Below are positions 1 through 6,809 of a stretch of DNA of 10,629 nt, piece after piece. The notes under the pieces are model-generated. The model made no database searches, had not been told where the DNA came from, and saw nothing but the letters and a program-made list of their open reading frames with translations. The first letter of the stretch is position 1; the number at the start of each line of letters is the position of its first letter. The position numbers and the translations under genes are program-made. Source of the DNA: Deltaproteobacteria bacterium UBA5799 (lineage in GTDB: Bacteria > Desulfobacterota > GWC2-55-46); assembly GCA_002418185.1 (NCBI GenBank), contig DIDN01000084.1:1-10629 (forward strand), written 5' to 3'.

Positions 1-55
1 GACTCGACCCGGAGCGGGTGGAGGCCGAAGAGGAGGCCGGCTGAAAGGGCTATGA
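1..55. repeat. 55-base exact repeat shared with copy B (3586-3640)
   Basis: Positions 1-55 are identical to 3586-3640 and the first mismatch is at 56 (c against t at 3641). The repeat lies in the part of the gene coding for the LLFGLHPLRVES signature. The same region of copy C (from 1797) is similar but not identical. Confidence 0.85.
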
Positions 56-425
56 CGAATACGGCCCTTGCCCCAAGGCCGCCCCTTGCCCCGGCGAGCC
101 TTGCCGCGAGCAGGGCGACCAGGAACGAGTTTCCGGCGTGGAGCACGGTGTTGGTGAGGTGATAGCCGAAGGGGTCGAGGCCCCAGATGGCGTAGTCGAG
201 GAAGAAGGATAGTTGCGTGAGCGGTATCCAGGTGCTGGCCACTACGGCGGTAAAGGCCCATACGATATCGAACTCGCGTATATCAGGGTTTTCGTAGACG
301 TAAAGATGGTCGTCCCAGTTTACGAATTCGAAGCCGAGCGAGGGCAGGTAGAGCGCGAAGGAGGCAACGGCGGATACGAGGGCCGCAAGGAGGACGATTT
401 TTGTTGGGCTGTTTTTTACCTGCAT
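1..425 (-). CDS. TMTC-like GT-C membrane protein, copy D (partial, N-terminal 141 residues)
   Basis: Fourth and last visible member of the tandem family; it continues beyond position 1. The visible part starts MQVKNSPTKIVLL, has a hydrophobic first membrane segment (about residues 10-30), the family motif FEFVNWDDHLYVYENP with the acidic WDD, then WGLDPFGYHLTN and the signature LLFGLHPLRVES at the edge. GT-C glycosyltransferases carry such acidic residues in the first extracytoplasmic loop, so a polyprenyl-phosphate-sugar-dependent transferase is inferred. The start at 425 is preferred: GGAG lies 5 bases upstream (complement of 431-434) and it aligns exactly with the start of copy C. An in-frame ATG at 480-482 overlaps the TGA of copy C (ATGA) and would add 19 residues. 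The first 175 bases are nearly identical to copy B, whereas 280-425 resembles copy C. Whether the gene is intact cannot be seen. Confidence 0.85.
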   Translation of the reverse strand, partial: MQVKNSPTKIVLLAALVSAVASFALYLPSLGFEFVNWDDHLYVYENPDIREFDIVWAFTAVVASTWIPLTQLSFFLDYAIWGLDPFGYHLTNTVLHAGNSFLVALLAARLAGARGGLGARAVFVIALSAGLLFGLHPLRVE

Positions 426-478
426 CGAATCTCCAGGCGTTTCCGCCCCGGCTTTCTTTGATGAGTTTTCAAAAAATA

Positions 479-2221
479 TCATCGGCGGTCGCCGGTCCGC
501 GAGCCGTTCTTTCTTGTAACCTGAGCCCCACTCTTAATGGCTTTCAAGAAGCGGGAGGCCCTTGAGTCCCCGAGATCAAGGGCCTTTTTCATATTGAGGT
601 ATGATTTCCGGATATCTCCCAGGTGCATGTAGACCTTACCGATCTCTATGTGCGTCGAAGCATCGGAAGGGTCGAGCTTCGCGGCCTTAAGGAAGTCCTT
701 AAGCGCCTTCCTGTATCGGCCGGCAACGGCGTATGCCGTGCCGCGGTCCATGTATGCCGCCTTGTTGCCGGGGTCCTCGGCAACTACCATTGTAAGGTCG
801 GCAAGCCCCTCCTCGAACCTCCCGACGTTTATAAACGTGCTACCGCGTATCGAGTAGGCCTCGATGGAGCCGGGCTCTATCTCCAGGGCCCTGTCGAGGT
901 CCCTGATGGCAAGCTCGAACAACTCCATGCCCAGATATGTGTTCCCGCGCAGTATATATCCCCTGTGGTGGTCAGGGTAGAGAGATATCTGATGGTCCCA
1001 GAGTGCGATCGAGTCCTTCCAGACGGCTGCCTGCCTGAAGGTGAGAAGTGAGAGGACGGCTGAGAGTGCAATCACGGACACAAATACGGATGGGAAAGCC
1101 TTTTTGCTTCTCATGACTGCCCAGCCGGCCCCGGCTGCCGCGAGAATTACGAGGCTCACCCCGGGCAGGTAGGTGAACCTGTCCGCAGCCGCCTGGCTTC
1201 CTGCCTGCAGTAGACCGATGACCGGAAAAAGGGTTATTATGAAGTAGGCCCATGCCGATATAAAGGCCTTGCTCCATTTGCGGAGATAGAGGGCGAGCGC
1301 GGTGATGGCCGAGAGCGCAAGCAGGTACAGGGAAAAAAGGAGGTCTATGCCCCATTTCGCCCCGATGGGGTAGAGAGGAGCGAGTTTTACGGGAAAAAAG
1401 GTCTTGTAGATATAGAAGAGATACCCCCTGGCAGCGACATGGAACCGGACATGCAACGGAAGAGCCTCGGTCGAGACGATTACGCTGGTAACGTTGTGCG
1501 ACCAGATATTTAAGATTCCTACGGCCATGCTGACGGCCAGGAAGGGGGTCTTCTCGATTATGAGCCTCCTCCAGCCGTCCCTGGCGGACCTGCCGAGGGG
1601 GTAGTAGTCGAGTATGAGTAGCACGAGCGGCATGGTGATGGTCATGGGTTTACTGAGGAGCGAAAGGACGAAAAAGACCAGGGTCAGGACGTAAGAGGAA
1701 GCCTTCCGCGCTTGAACGTAGTTGAGGTACGCGTGCAGGCCCAGGAGAAAAAAGAAGGCGTTGAGGACGTCCTTCCGTTCGGTCACCCATGCGACCGACT
1801 CGACCCGGAGCGGGTGGAGTCCGAATAGCAAGCCTGCTGAAAGGGCTATGACGAATACGGCCCGTGTCCCAAGGCCGCCCCTTACGGCTGCGAGCCTGGC
1901 CGCGAGCAAGGCGACCAGGAACGAGTTTGCGGCGTGGAGCACGGAGTTGGTCAGATGATACCCGAAGGGGTCGAGGCCCCAGAGGGCGTAGTCGATGGTG
2001 AAGGAGAGGAGTGTCAGCGGCACCCAAGCGGCGTTTACAAATCCTGTAAGGGCCTGCTTCAGGCCGAAGCTTCGGATATCAGGGTTTTCGTAGACGTAGA
2101 GGTGGTCGTCCCAGTTTACGAATTCAAAGCCGAGCGAGGGCAGGTAGAGCGCGAAGGAGGCGGCTGCGGACATGAAAGCCGCAAGGAGGATTATTTTTTT
2201 TGTGTTGTTTTTTGTCTGCAT
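479..2221 (-). CDS. TMTC-like GT-C membrane protein with C-terminal TPRs, copy C
   Basis: A 580-residue protein when started at 2221. Residues 1-400 form a polytopic membrane region with the family marks: FEFVNWDD (WDD about 37-39), WGLDPFGYHL, LLFGLHPLRVESVAW with TERKDVLNA (about 133-155), LLSKPMT, the loop ALPLHVRFHVAARGY of the DUF1736 type, and ADRFTYLP (about 346-353). Four 34-residue TPRs follow (about 421-555). Bacterial proteins of this build are usually listed as TPR proteins; eukaryotic TMTC1-4 are O-mannosyltransferases. Protein or glycan mannosylation at the periplasmic face is therefore plausible but not shown. The start is chosen because GGAG (complement of 2227-2230) sits 5 bases upstream and the hydrophobic N-terminus follows. 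An in-frame ATG at 2270-2272 and a longer reading frame to 2371 that overlaps copy B have no good ribosome binding site. Lies 76 bases after copy B. Confidence 0.9.
   Translation of the reverse strand: MQTKNNTKKIILLAAFMSAAASFALYLPSLGFEFVNWDDHLYVYENPDIRSFGLKQALTGFVNAAWVPLTLLSFTIDYALWGLDPFGYHLTNSVLHAANSFLVALLAARLAAVRGGLGTRAVFVIALSAGLLFGLHPLRVESVAWVTERKDVLNAFFFLLGLHAYLNYVQARKASSYVLTLVFFVLSLLSKPMTITMPLVLLILDYYPLGRSARDGWRRLIIEKTPFLAVSMAVGILNIWSHNVTSVIVSTEALPLHVRFHVAARGYLFYIYKTFFPVKLAPLYPIGAKWGIDLLFSLYLLALSAITALALYLRKWSKAFISAWAYFIITLFPVIGLLQAGSQAAADRFTYLPGVSLVILAAAGAGWAVMRSKKAFPSVFVSVIALSAVLSLLTFRQAAVWKDSIALWDHQISLYPDHHRGYILRGNTYLGMELFELAIRDLDRALEIEPGSIEAYSIRGSTFINVGRFEEGLADLTMVVAEDPGNKAAYMDRGTAYAVAGRYRKALKDFLKAAKLDPSDASTHIEIGKVYMHLGDIRKSYLNMKKALDLGDSRASRFLKAIKSGAQVTRKNGSRTGDRR
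663..706. repeat. 44-base exact tract shared by TPR regions of copies C and B (second copy 2455-2498)
   Basis: Offset 1792. The tract lies in the third to fourth TPR and encodes the end of LKDFLKAAKLDPSD. It is flanked by further near-identical stretches. Copy A has clearly different sequence at the same place. Confidence 0.8.
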
Positions 2222-2297
2222 CGAATCTCCAGGCGTTTCCGCCCGGCTTTGGGGCTTCAAAAAGATATCCATCCGCGCCCGCCGGTTTGCAGGCCCG

Positions 2298-4010
2298 TCA
2301 TTCGTTATGGCCTGCGCCCCATGTCTCGAGGTCTTCAAGATACCGTGAGGCGTTCGGGTCCCCGAGCTCAAGGGCCTTTTTCATGCTGAGGTACGAGTTC
2401 CTGTTGTCTCCCAGGTGCATGTAGACCTTACCGAGTTCTATGTGCGTCGAAGCGTCGGAAGGGTCGAGCTTCGCGGCCTTAAGGAAGTCCTTAAGCGCGT
2501 TCGCGTATTGGCCGGCAACGGCGTATGCCGTGCCGCGCGCCTTGTATGCGGTCTTGTCGCCGTCTCTTAAATAGAGGGCATGGGTGAAGTCGGCAATCCC
2601 TTCCTCGAATCTCCCTGCATTCACAAACGCGTTGCCGCGCGTGGAGTATACTTCGAGGTCATAAAAAGGGTCCAGCTCGATGCCTTTGCTCAAATCTATG
2701 ATTGCCTGGTCGTAATTCCCCTTTAGGGCGTATGCGGTGCCGCGCATTATATGCCCCCTGGGGTTGTCAGGGTAGAGCCCTATCTGGTGGTCCCAGAGGG
2801 CGAACGAGTTCTTCCAGACAGCTGCCTGCCTGAAGGTGAGGAATGACAGGAGGGCCGAGAGCACGGCCACGGCCGCAAGCACGGCTGGGAAAGCCTTCCT
2901 TTTCCTTTTGACTATCCAGCCGGCTCCGGCCGCCGCGAGCATTGCGAGACTAATGCCGGGTAGGTATGTATACCTGTCCGCCGCTGCCTGTCCGCCGACC
3001 TGCAAGAGCCCGACAACCGGGATGAGCGTAATTACGAAATATGCCCAGGCCGAGATATAGGTATTGCTCCATTTACGGAAGTAAAATACGAGCGCTGTAA
3101 TGGCGGAGAGCGCAATCAAGTACATGGCGAAAAGGAGGTCGATGCTCGCCGAGAGGTCTATTGGGTATAAAGGGGCGAGATTCGCGGGCAGAAGGGTCTT
3201 GTAGATGTAAAAGACGTACGCGCGGGCCGCGACGTGGATCCTGCCCCCAAGGGGCAGCAAGTCTTGGGGGACCAGCGCCGATTCCTGCGACCAGACGGTG
3301 ATAAGCCCGGCGGCAATGCTAATGCAGAAAAAAGGAAGCTTTTCAAGGAGCGGCCTCCTCCAGCTGTCTTTACCGACCCTGCCGAGGGGGTAATAGTCCA
3401 GTATGAGGAGCACCAAAGGCATGGTGACGGTCATGGGTTTGCTGAGGAGCGAAAGGACGAAAAAGACGAGCGTAAGCATGTATGATGCGGCCTTTCGGCT
3501 CGCAGCATAGCTGAGATACGCGTGCAGGCCCAGGAGGAAAAAGAGGGCGTTCAAGACGTCTTTTCTTTCGCTGACCCATGCGACCGACTCGACCCGGAGC
3601 GGGTGGAGGCCGAAGAGGAGGCCGGCTGAAAGGGCTATGATGAATACGGCCCTTGCCCCAAGGCCGCCCCTTGCCCCGACGAGCCTTGCCGCGAGCAGGG
3701 CGATCAGGAACGAGTTTGCGGCGTGTAGCACGGTGTTTGTAAGGTGATAGCCGAAGGGGTCGAGGCCCCAGATTGAATAATCGAGCTCGTAAGAGAGAAA
3801 AGTCAGCGGTATCCATGTTGAGGCAATGACAGATGTAAAGGCCCAGTCGAGATTGTCGCTCTGGAGGGCAGCGTTCCTGTAAACGTACATATAGTCGTCC
3901 CAGTTTACGAAGTCGAAGCCGAGCGAGGGCAGGTAGAGCGCGAAGGAGGCAGCTGCGGAGATGAGGGCTGCAATTAGGATTGTTCTTGTGGGGTCAGGTT
4001 TTTTCTGCAT
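2298..4010 (-). CDS. TMTC-like GT-C membrane protein with C-terminal TPRs, copy B
   Basis: A 570-residue protein when started at 4010 (MQKKPDPTRT). Same architecture as its neighbours: first membrane segment, FDFVNWDDYMYVYRN, WGLDPFGYHLTN, LLFGLHPLRVESVAW followed by SERKDVLNA, LLSKPMTVTMPLVLLILDY, the PLGGRIHVAARAYVFYIYKT loop, ADRYTYLP, and four TPRs (about 418-555). The first TPR is 35 residues long against 34 in copy C. The N-terminal third contains a tract shared exactly with copy A (3766-3851), and the last TPRs share a 44-base exact tract with copy C. The start at 4010 aligns with copy A. A GTG at 4050-4052 overlaps the TGA of copy A as GTGA and would add 14 residues, but it has no visible ribosome binding site. 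Function inferred as for the family: a membrane glycosyltransferase with a TPR docking domain. Confidence 0.9.
   Translation of the reverse strand: MQKKPDPTRTILIAALISAAASFALYLPSLGFDFVNWDDYMYVYRNAALQSDNLDWAFTSVIASTWIPLTFLSYELDYSIWGLDPFGYHLTNTVLHAANSFLIALLAARLVGARGGLGARAVFIIALSAGLLFGLHPLRVESVAWVSERKDVLNALFFLLGLHAYLSYAASRKAASYMLTLVFFVLSLLSKPMTVTMPLVLLILDYYPLGRVGKDSWRRPLLEKLPFFCISIAAGLITVWSQESALVPQDLLPLGGRIHVAARAYVFYIYKTLLPANLAPLYPIDLSASIDLLFAMYLIALSAITALVFYFRKWSNTYISAWAYFVITLIPVVGLLQVGGQAAADRYTYLPGISLAMLAAAGAGWIVKRKRKAFPAVLAAVAVLSALLSFLTFRQAAVWKNSFALWDHQIGLYPDNPRGHIMRGTAYALKGNYDQAIIDLSKGIELDPFYDLEVYSTRGNAFVNAGRFEEGIADFTHALYLRDGDKTAYKARGTAYAVAGQYANALKDFLKAAKLDPSDASTHIELGKVYMHLGDNRNSYLSMKKALELGDPNASRYLEDLETWGAGHNE
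3766..3851. repeat. 86-base exact tract shared by copies A and B (second copy 5544-5629)
   Basis: Aligning the two genes at a constant offset of 1778 gives 86 consecutive identical bases (3766-3851 and 5544-5629). Clear divergence begins on both sides: the leftward flank differs at many positions and 3852 is a where 5630 is g. The tract encodes the segment FTSVIASTWIPLTFLSYELDY and the following SIWG. Confidence 0.85.
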
Positions 4011-4048
4011 TCCTGTCCGGCGGCCATTTGAGCAATGACGAAAGTCTA

Positions 4049-5785
4049 TCACCAGCGGTTGTGCGTTTGCAATGCTTTATTCCCTCCAGCCATGGCTTTC
4101 TCCTCAAGCTCTCTTATATACCAGGAAGCCTCCCGGCCACCGAGTTCAAGAGCCCTTTTCATGCTGATGTATGAGCTTTCCATGTCGCCCATGTGCATGT
4201 AGACCTTCCCGATGACAATGTGGATAGAAGGGTCCTTAGGGTCGAGATCAAGGGCCGTGCTGAAGTCCTCCTGCGCGTCCTCGTACCGGCCGGCAAGGGC
4301 GTATGCCGTGCCGCGGGCTATGTAGGCTTTCTTGTTGCGCGGATTCGAGGTCACGAACAGGTTTAAATCGGCAAGCCCCTCCTCGATCCTGCCGATCTTT
4401 GCGAGCGTGCCGCCGCGGAGCAGGTAGACCTCCTTGTTGAAGAACGGGTTGACCTCTATGGCATTGTCGAAGTCGTTGAGCGCCTGCTCGAATTTGCGGT
4501 TTTTGAGAAGCGCTTTGCCGCGGCCTACATATCCCCTCGCCTGCTCCGGGTAAAGCCGTGTCTGATGGGTCCATAGCGAGATCGAGTCCTTCCAGACCGC
4601 TGCCTGTCTGAGGGTGAGAAAGGACAGGAGGGCAGATATTACGGCAATCGAGGCAAGCGCGGGAGCGAACATGCGCCTGTTTCTGCTTACGACCCAGCCT
4701 GCCACGGCCGCGACGAGCAAGGCGAGGCTTATGGCCGGAAGATACGTGTACCTGTCGGCCGCCACCTGCCTCCCGACTTTCAAGAGCCCGACTACCGGGA
4801 GGAGCGTAATAATGAAATAGGCCCAGGCGGAAAAATAAATCCTGCTCCGCTTCCGCATGTAAAAGGCGAGCGCGGTAGCGGCAGAAAGCGCAAGGACGTA
4901 AACAGCAAAGAGAGGGCTTACGCCCGCCGCGAAGTCACGGTGGTAAAAGGGCGCGAGGTTTACGGGCAAAAGGGTCTTATAGATGTAGAAGAGGTATGCG
5001 CGGGCCGCGACGTGGAGCCTGCCGTCAAGCGGCAGTATATCTTCCGGGACCATCGCCCCTTTTTGCGACAGGATAGTTATGAACGCGACCACAAGGCTCA
5101 GGCCAAGGAAAGGAAGCTTTTCAAGGAGCGGCTTCCTCCAGCCGTCCGTCCTGAACCTGTTGAAGGGGAAATAGTCGAGTATGAGGAGCACCAGCGGCAC
5201 GGTGACGGTCATGGGCTTGCTTAAAAGCGAAAGCATGCAGAAGAAGAGCGCAAAAATGTAGGACGAGGCCTTTCGGCTCGCGGCGTAGTTGATATAGGCA
5301 AGCAGGCACAAGAGGAAGAAAAAGGCGTTCAGGACGTCTTTCCGTTCGCTTATCCAGGCTACCGACTCTACCCTGAGCGGATGTAGGCCGAAGAGGAGGC
5401 CAGCCGAAAGGGCGATGATGAATATGGCCCTCGCACCGAGGCCGCCCCTCGCTCCGGCAAGCCTCGCCGCGATAAAGGCGACCAGGAACGAGTTTGCGGC
5501 GTGGAGCACGGAGTTAGAGAGGTGGTACCCGAACGGGTCGAGCCCCCAGATTGAATAATCGAGCTCGTAAGAGAGAAAAGTCAGCGGTATCCATGTTGAG
5601 GCAATGACAGATGTAAAGGCCCAGTCGAGGTCGTCGCCTTGGAGGGCGGCGTTCCTTTGAACGTAAAGGTAGTCGTCCCAGTTGACGAATTCGAAGCCGA
5701 GAGACGGGAGATAGAGCGCAAAGGATGCAACGGCGGATATGAGGGCCGCGAACAGAACGGTTTTTGGGTGGCTGCTTTTCTGCAT
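4049..5785 (-). CDS. TMTC-like GT-C membrane protein with C-terminal TPRs, copy A (promoter-proximal)
   Basis: First gene of the leftward array, 578 residues from 5785 (MQKSSHPKTV). It has FEFVNWDDYLYVQRN, WGLDPFGYHLSN, LLFGLHPLRVESVAW followed by SERKDVLNA, LLSKPMTVTVPLVLLILDYFP, the PLDGRLHVAARAYLFYIYKT loop, ADRYTYLP and four TPRs (about 417-555). The last three TPRs are the most divergent of the three complete copies, for example FSTALDLDPKDPS where B and C have FLKAAKLDPSDAS. The reading frame is open up to an ATG at 5911, which would add 42 residues. The 5785 start is preferred because it aligns with copy B (both read GGAATGCAG) and sits just before the first membrane segment. A strong promoter lies at 5959-5988. 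The stop overlaps a possible GTG start of copy B. Confidence 0.9.
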   Translation of the reverse strand: MQKSSHPKTVLFAALISAVASFALYLPSLGFEFVNWDDYLYVQRNAALQGDDLDWAFTSVIASTWIPLTFLSYELDYSIWGLDPFGYHLSNSVLHAANSFLVAFIAARLAGARGGLGARAIFIIALSAGLLFGLHPLRVESVAWISERKDVLNAFFFLLCLLAYINYAASRKASSYIFALFFCMLSLLSKPMTVTVPLVLLILDYFPFNRFRTDGWRKPLLEKLPFLGLSLVVAFITILSQKGAMVPEDILPLDGRLHVAARAYLFYIYKTLLPVNLAPFYHRDFAAGVSPLFAVYVLALSAATALAFYMRKRSRIYFSAWAYFIITLLPVVGLLKVGRQVAADRYTYLPAISLALLVAAVAGWVVSRNRRMFAPALASIAVISALLSFLTLRQAAVWKDSISLWTHQTRLYPEQARGYVGRGKALLKNRKFEQALNDFDNAIEVNPFFNKEVYLLRGGTLAKIGRIEEGLADLNLFVTSNPRNKKAYIARGTAYALAGRYEDAQEDFSTALDLDPKDPSIHIVIGKVYMHMGDMESSYISMKRALELGGREASWYIRELEEKAMAGGNKALQTHNRW

Positions 5786-5958
5786 TCCGGTTTCCAGGCG
5801 GTTTTCAGCCAGGCACTCCTTTCGATACTCTTTAAAGCCCGCGGCGGACCAGTGCAAGCCTAATTGATTATCAGACGCCCCGGGTATTGCAATCCGGCGA
5901 CCCTTTCTCATTGGGAAACCGGAAGCTAAGCTTTAGTCTTTCACCTGAATTCCAGACC

Positions 5959-5988
5959 AATATACCATTTCAGGCGCTCTTCTTGCAA
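5959..5988 (-). promoter_or_regulatory. Sigma-70-type promoter for the TMTC-like operon
   Basis: Read on the minus strand: -35 TTGCAA (complement of 5983-5988), an 18-base spacer, and an extended -10 TGGTATATT (hexamer TATATT, complement of 5959-5964). Each hexamer departs modestly from consensus and the TGn extension supports it. Transcription would start near 5952. Confidence 0.6.
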
Positions 5989-6009
5989 GCCGCTCGACCC
6001 GGGATTTTT

Positions 6010-6040
6010 TTGTGCATCCAGGCGTCCCGCGTGGTATATT
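6010..6040 (+). promoter_or_regulatory. Probable promoter for plsC-rnj
   Basis: Extended -10 TGGTATATT (hexamer 6035-6040), the same 9-base sequence as in the leftward promoter. The -35 is poor: TTGTGC at 6010-6015 with a 19-base spacer. The call rests mainly on the extended -10 and the position about 50 bases before the ATG. Confidence 0.4.
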
Positions 6041-6092
6041 ATTGCGATAAACTACCGAGGAGAAACTCCGCCCACGGGGCGCGCATCCGCCT

Positions 6093-6806
6093 ATGACAGT
6101 TCTGAGGACCCTTGCCGTCTGGCTCCTGGGCCTGCCCGTCACCATAGCCCTTTTCATTCTCGTACTCCTGACCCTTCCGTTCGAAAGGCAGGGCAGGACG
6201 GTCCATTCAATAGGGGCCTTCTGGTCGAGGGTGGTCCTCGCCCTCTCGGGGGTCAGGGTGGACGTAAGGGGCGCTGAGAACATCCCTTCGGGGAGGCCCG
6301 TGATATTCGTCTCCAACCACCAGGGCGCCTTCGACATACCGGCTCTCCAGGCGTTCCTGCCCGTGCAGTTCCGCTGGGTCGCCAAGAAAAGCCTTTTCAG
6401 GATACCCGTCATCGGCTGGAGCATGAGCCTTGCAGGATACGTCGGTATCGACAGGGACAACCCGGCCGAGGCCATGAAGAACATGGAAGAGGCCTCGGAG
6501 AAGATAAGGAAAGGGACTTCGGTGCTGGTCTTCCCCGAGGGCACGAGGTCAGGCTCCGGGAGGCTCCTCCCCTTCAAGCGCGGCGCCTTTGTCCTCGCCA
6601 GGAAAAGCGGCGTGCCGGTCGTTCCCGTAGCCATAGACGGCACTTCGGGTATAATGAGGCGGGGGGGCTTTCTCATAAGGCCTTCAAAGGTCAGGATAAA
6701 AATAGGGAGGCCCCTGGATGCAGGGCCCCTTGACGAAAAAGAGCTGAGGAACAGGATGAAAAGAGAAATAGAGGGGCTTTTGAAACGGGCTGGAGGTCCT
6801 CAGTAG
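6093..6806 (+). CDS. plsC: 1-acyl-sn-glycerol-3-phosphate acyltransferase (PlsC family)
   Basis: 237 residues. It transfers an acyl chain to lysophosphatidic acid to make phosphatidic acid at the inner face of the cytoplasmic membrane (known family role). Visible marks: an N-terminal membrane segment (about 7-29), the catalytic NHQGAFD box with H76 and D81 in H-x4-D spacing, the FRWVAKKSLF segment (about 93-102), the substrate-binding FPEGTRS box (147-153), and VPVVPVAIDGT near 174-184. Length is typical. The ATG is the only start downstream of an in-frame TAA, but no good Shine-Dalgarno sequence precedes it. A run of seven G at 6661-6667 lies inside the gene. Because several paralogous acyltransferases can coexist in one genome, the exact substrate is inferred. 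Followed by rnj after 3 bases. Confidence 0.92.
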   Translation: MTVLRTLAVWLLGLPVTIALFILVLLTLPFERQGRTVHSIGAFWSRVVLALSGVRVDVRGAENIPSGRPVIFVSNHQGAFDIPALQAFLPVQFRWVAKKSLFRIPVIGWSMSLAGYVGIDRDNPAEAMKNMEEASEKIRKGTSVLVFPEGTRSGSGRLLPFKRGAFVLARKSGVPVVPVAIDGTSGIMRRGGFLIRPSKVRIKIGRPLDAGPLDEKELRNRMKREIEGLLKRAGGPQ

Positions 6807-6809
6807 ATT

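Larger units (their letters stand above)
5786..6092. other. Divergent intergenic region
   Basis: 307 bases separate copy A from the acyltransferase gene. They contain two back-to-back promoters (5959-5988 leftward, 6010-6040 rightward). The leftward transcript would carry a leader of about 165 bases before 5785. That leader contains an in-frame upstream ATG at 5911 with no ribosome binding site. The rightward leader carries a GAGGAG at about 6056-6061 that is too far from the ATG at 6093 to be its Shine-Dalgarno site. No RNA gene or riboswitch is recognisable. Confidence 0.6.

Noticed and set aside
213..461. Open reading frame on the plus strand opposite copy D
   Set aside because: Its counterparts recur antisense to copies C and A in the same phase, as expected when GC-rich conserved genes leave open shadow frames. 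It is low in recognisable motifs and has no ribosome binding site.
1934..2389. Plus-strand reading frame opposite the start of copy C
   Set aside because: It lies antisense to a gene with strong family motifs and repeats the shadow pattern seen at 213-461; no independent support.
1..5911. CRISPR array or short tandem repeats to explain the repeated sequence
   Set aside because: The repeat unit is about 1.8 kb and coding; there are no short evenly spaced direct repeats with unique spacers.
6661..6667. Run of seven G in plsC as a phase-variation tract
   Set aside because: The run codes for normal residues in an intact gene and a single short homopolymer is expected by chance at this GC content.
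5933..6676. 247-codon minus-strand reading frame opposite plsC
   Set aside because: The plus-strand frame carries the NHQGAFD and FPEGTRS boxes; the reverse frame is not membrane- or domain-like and crosses the divergent promoter region.
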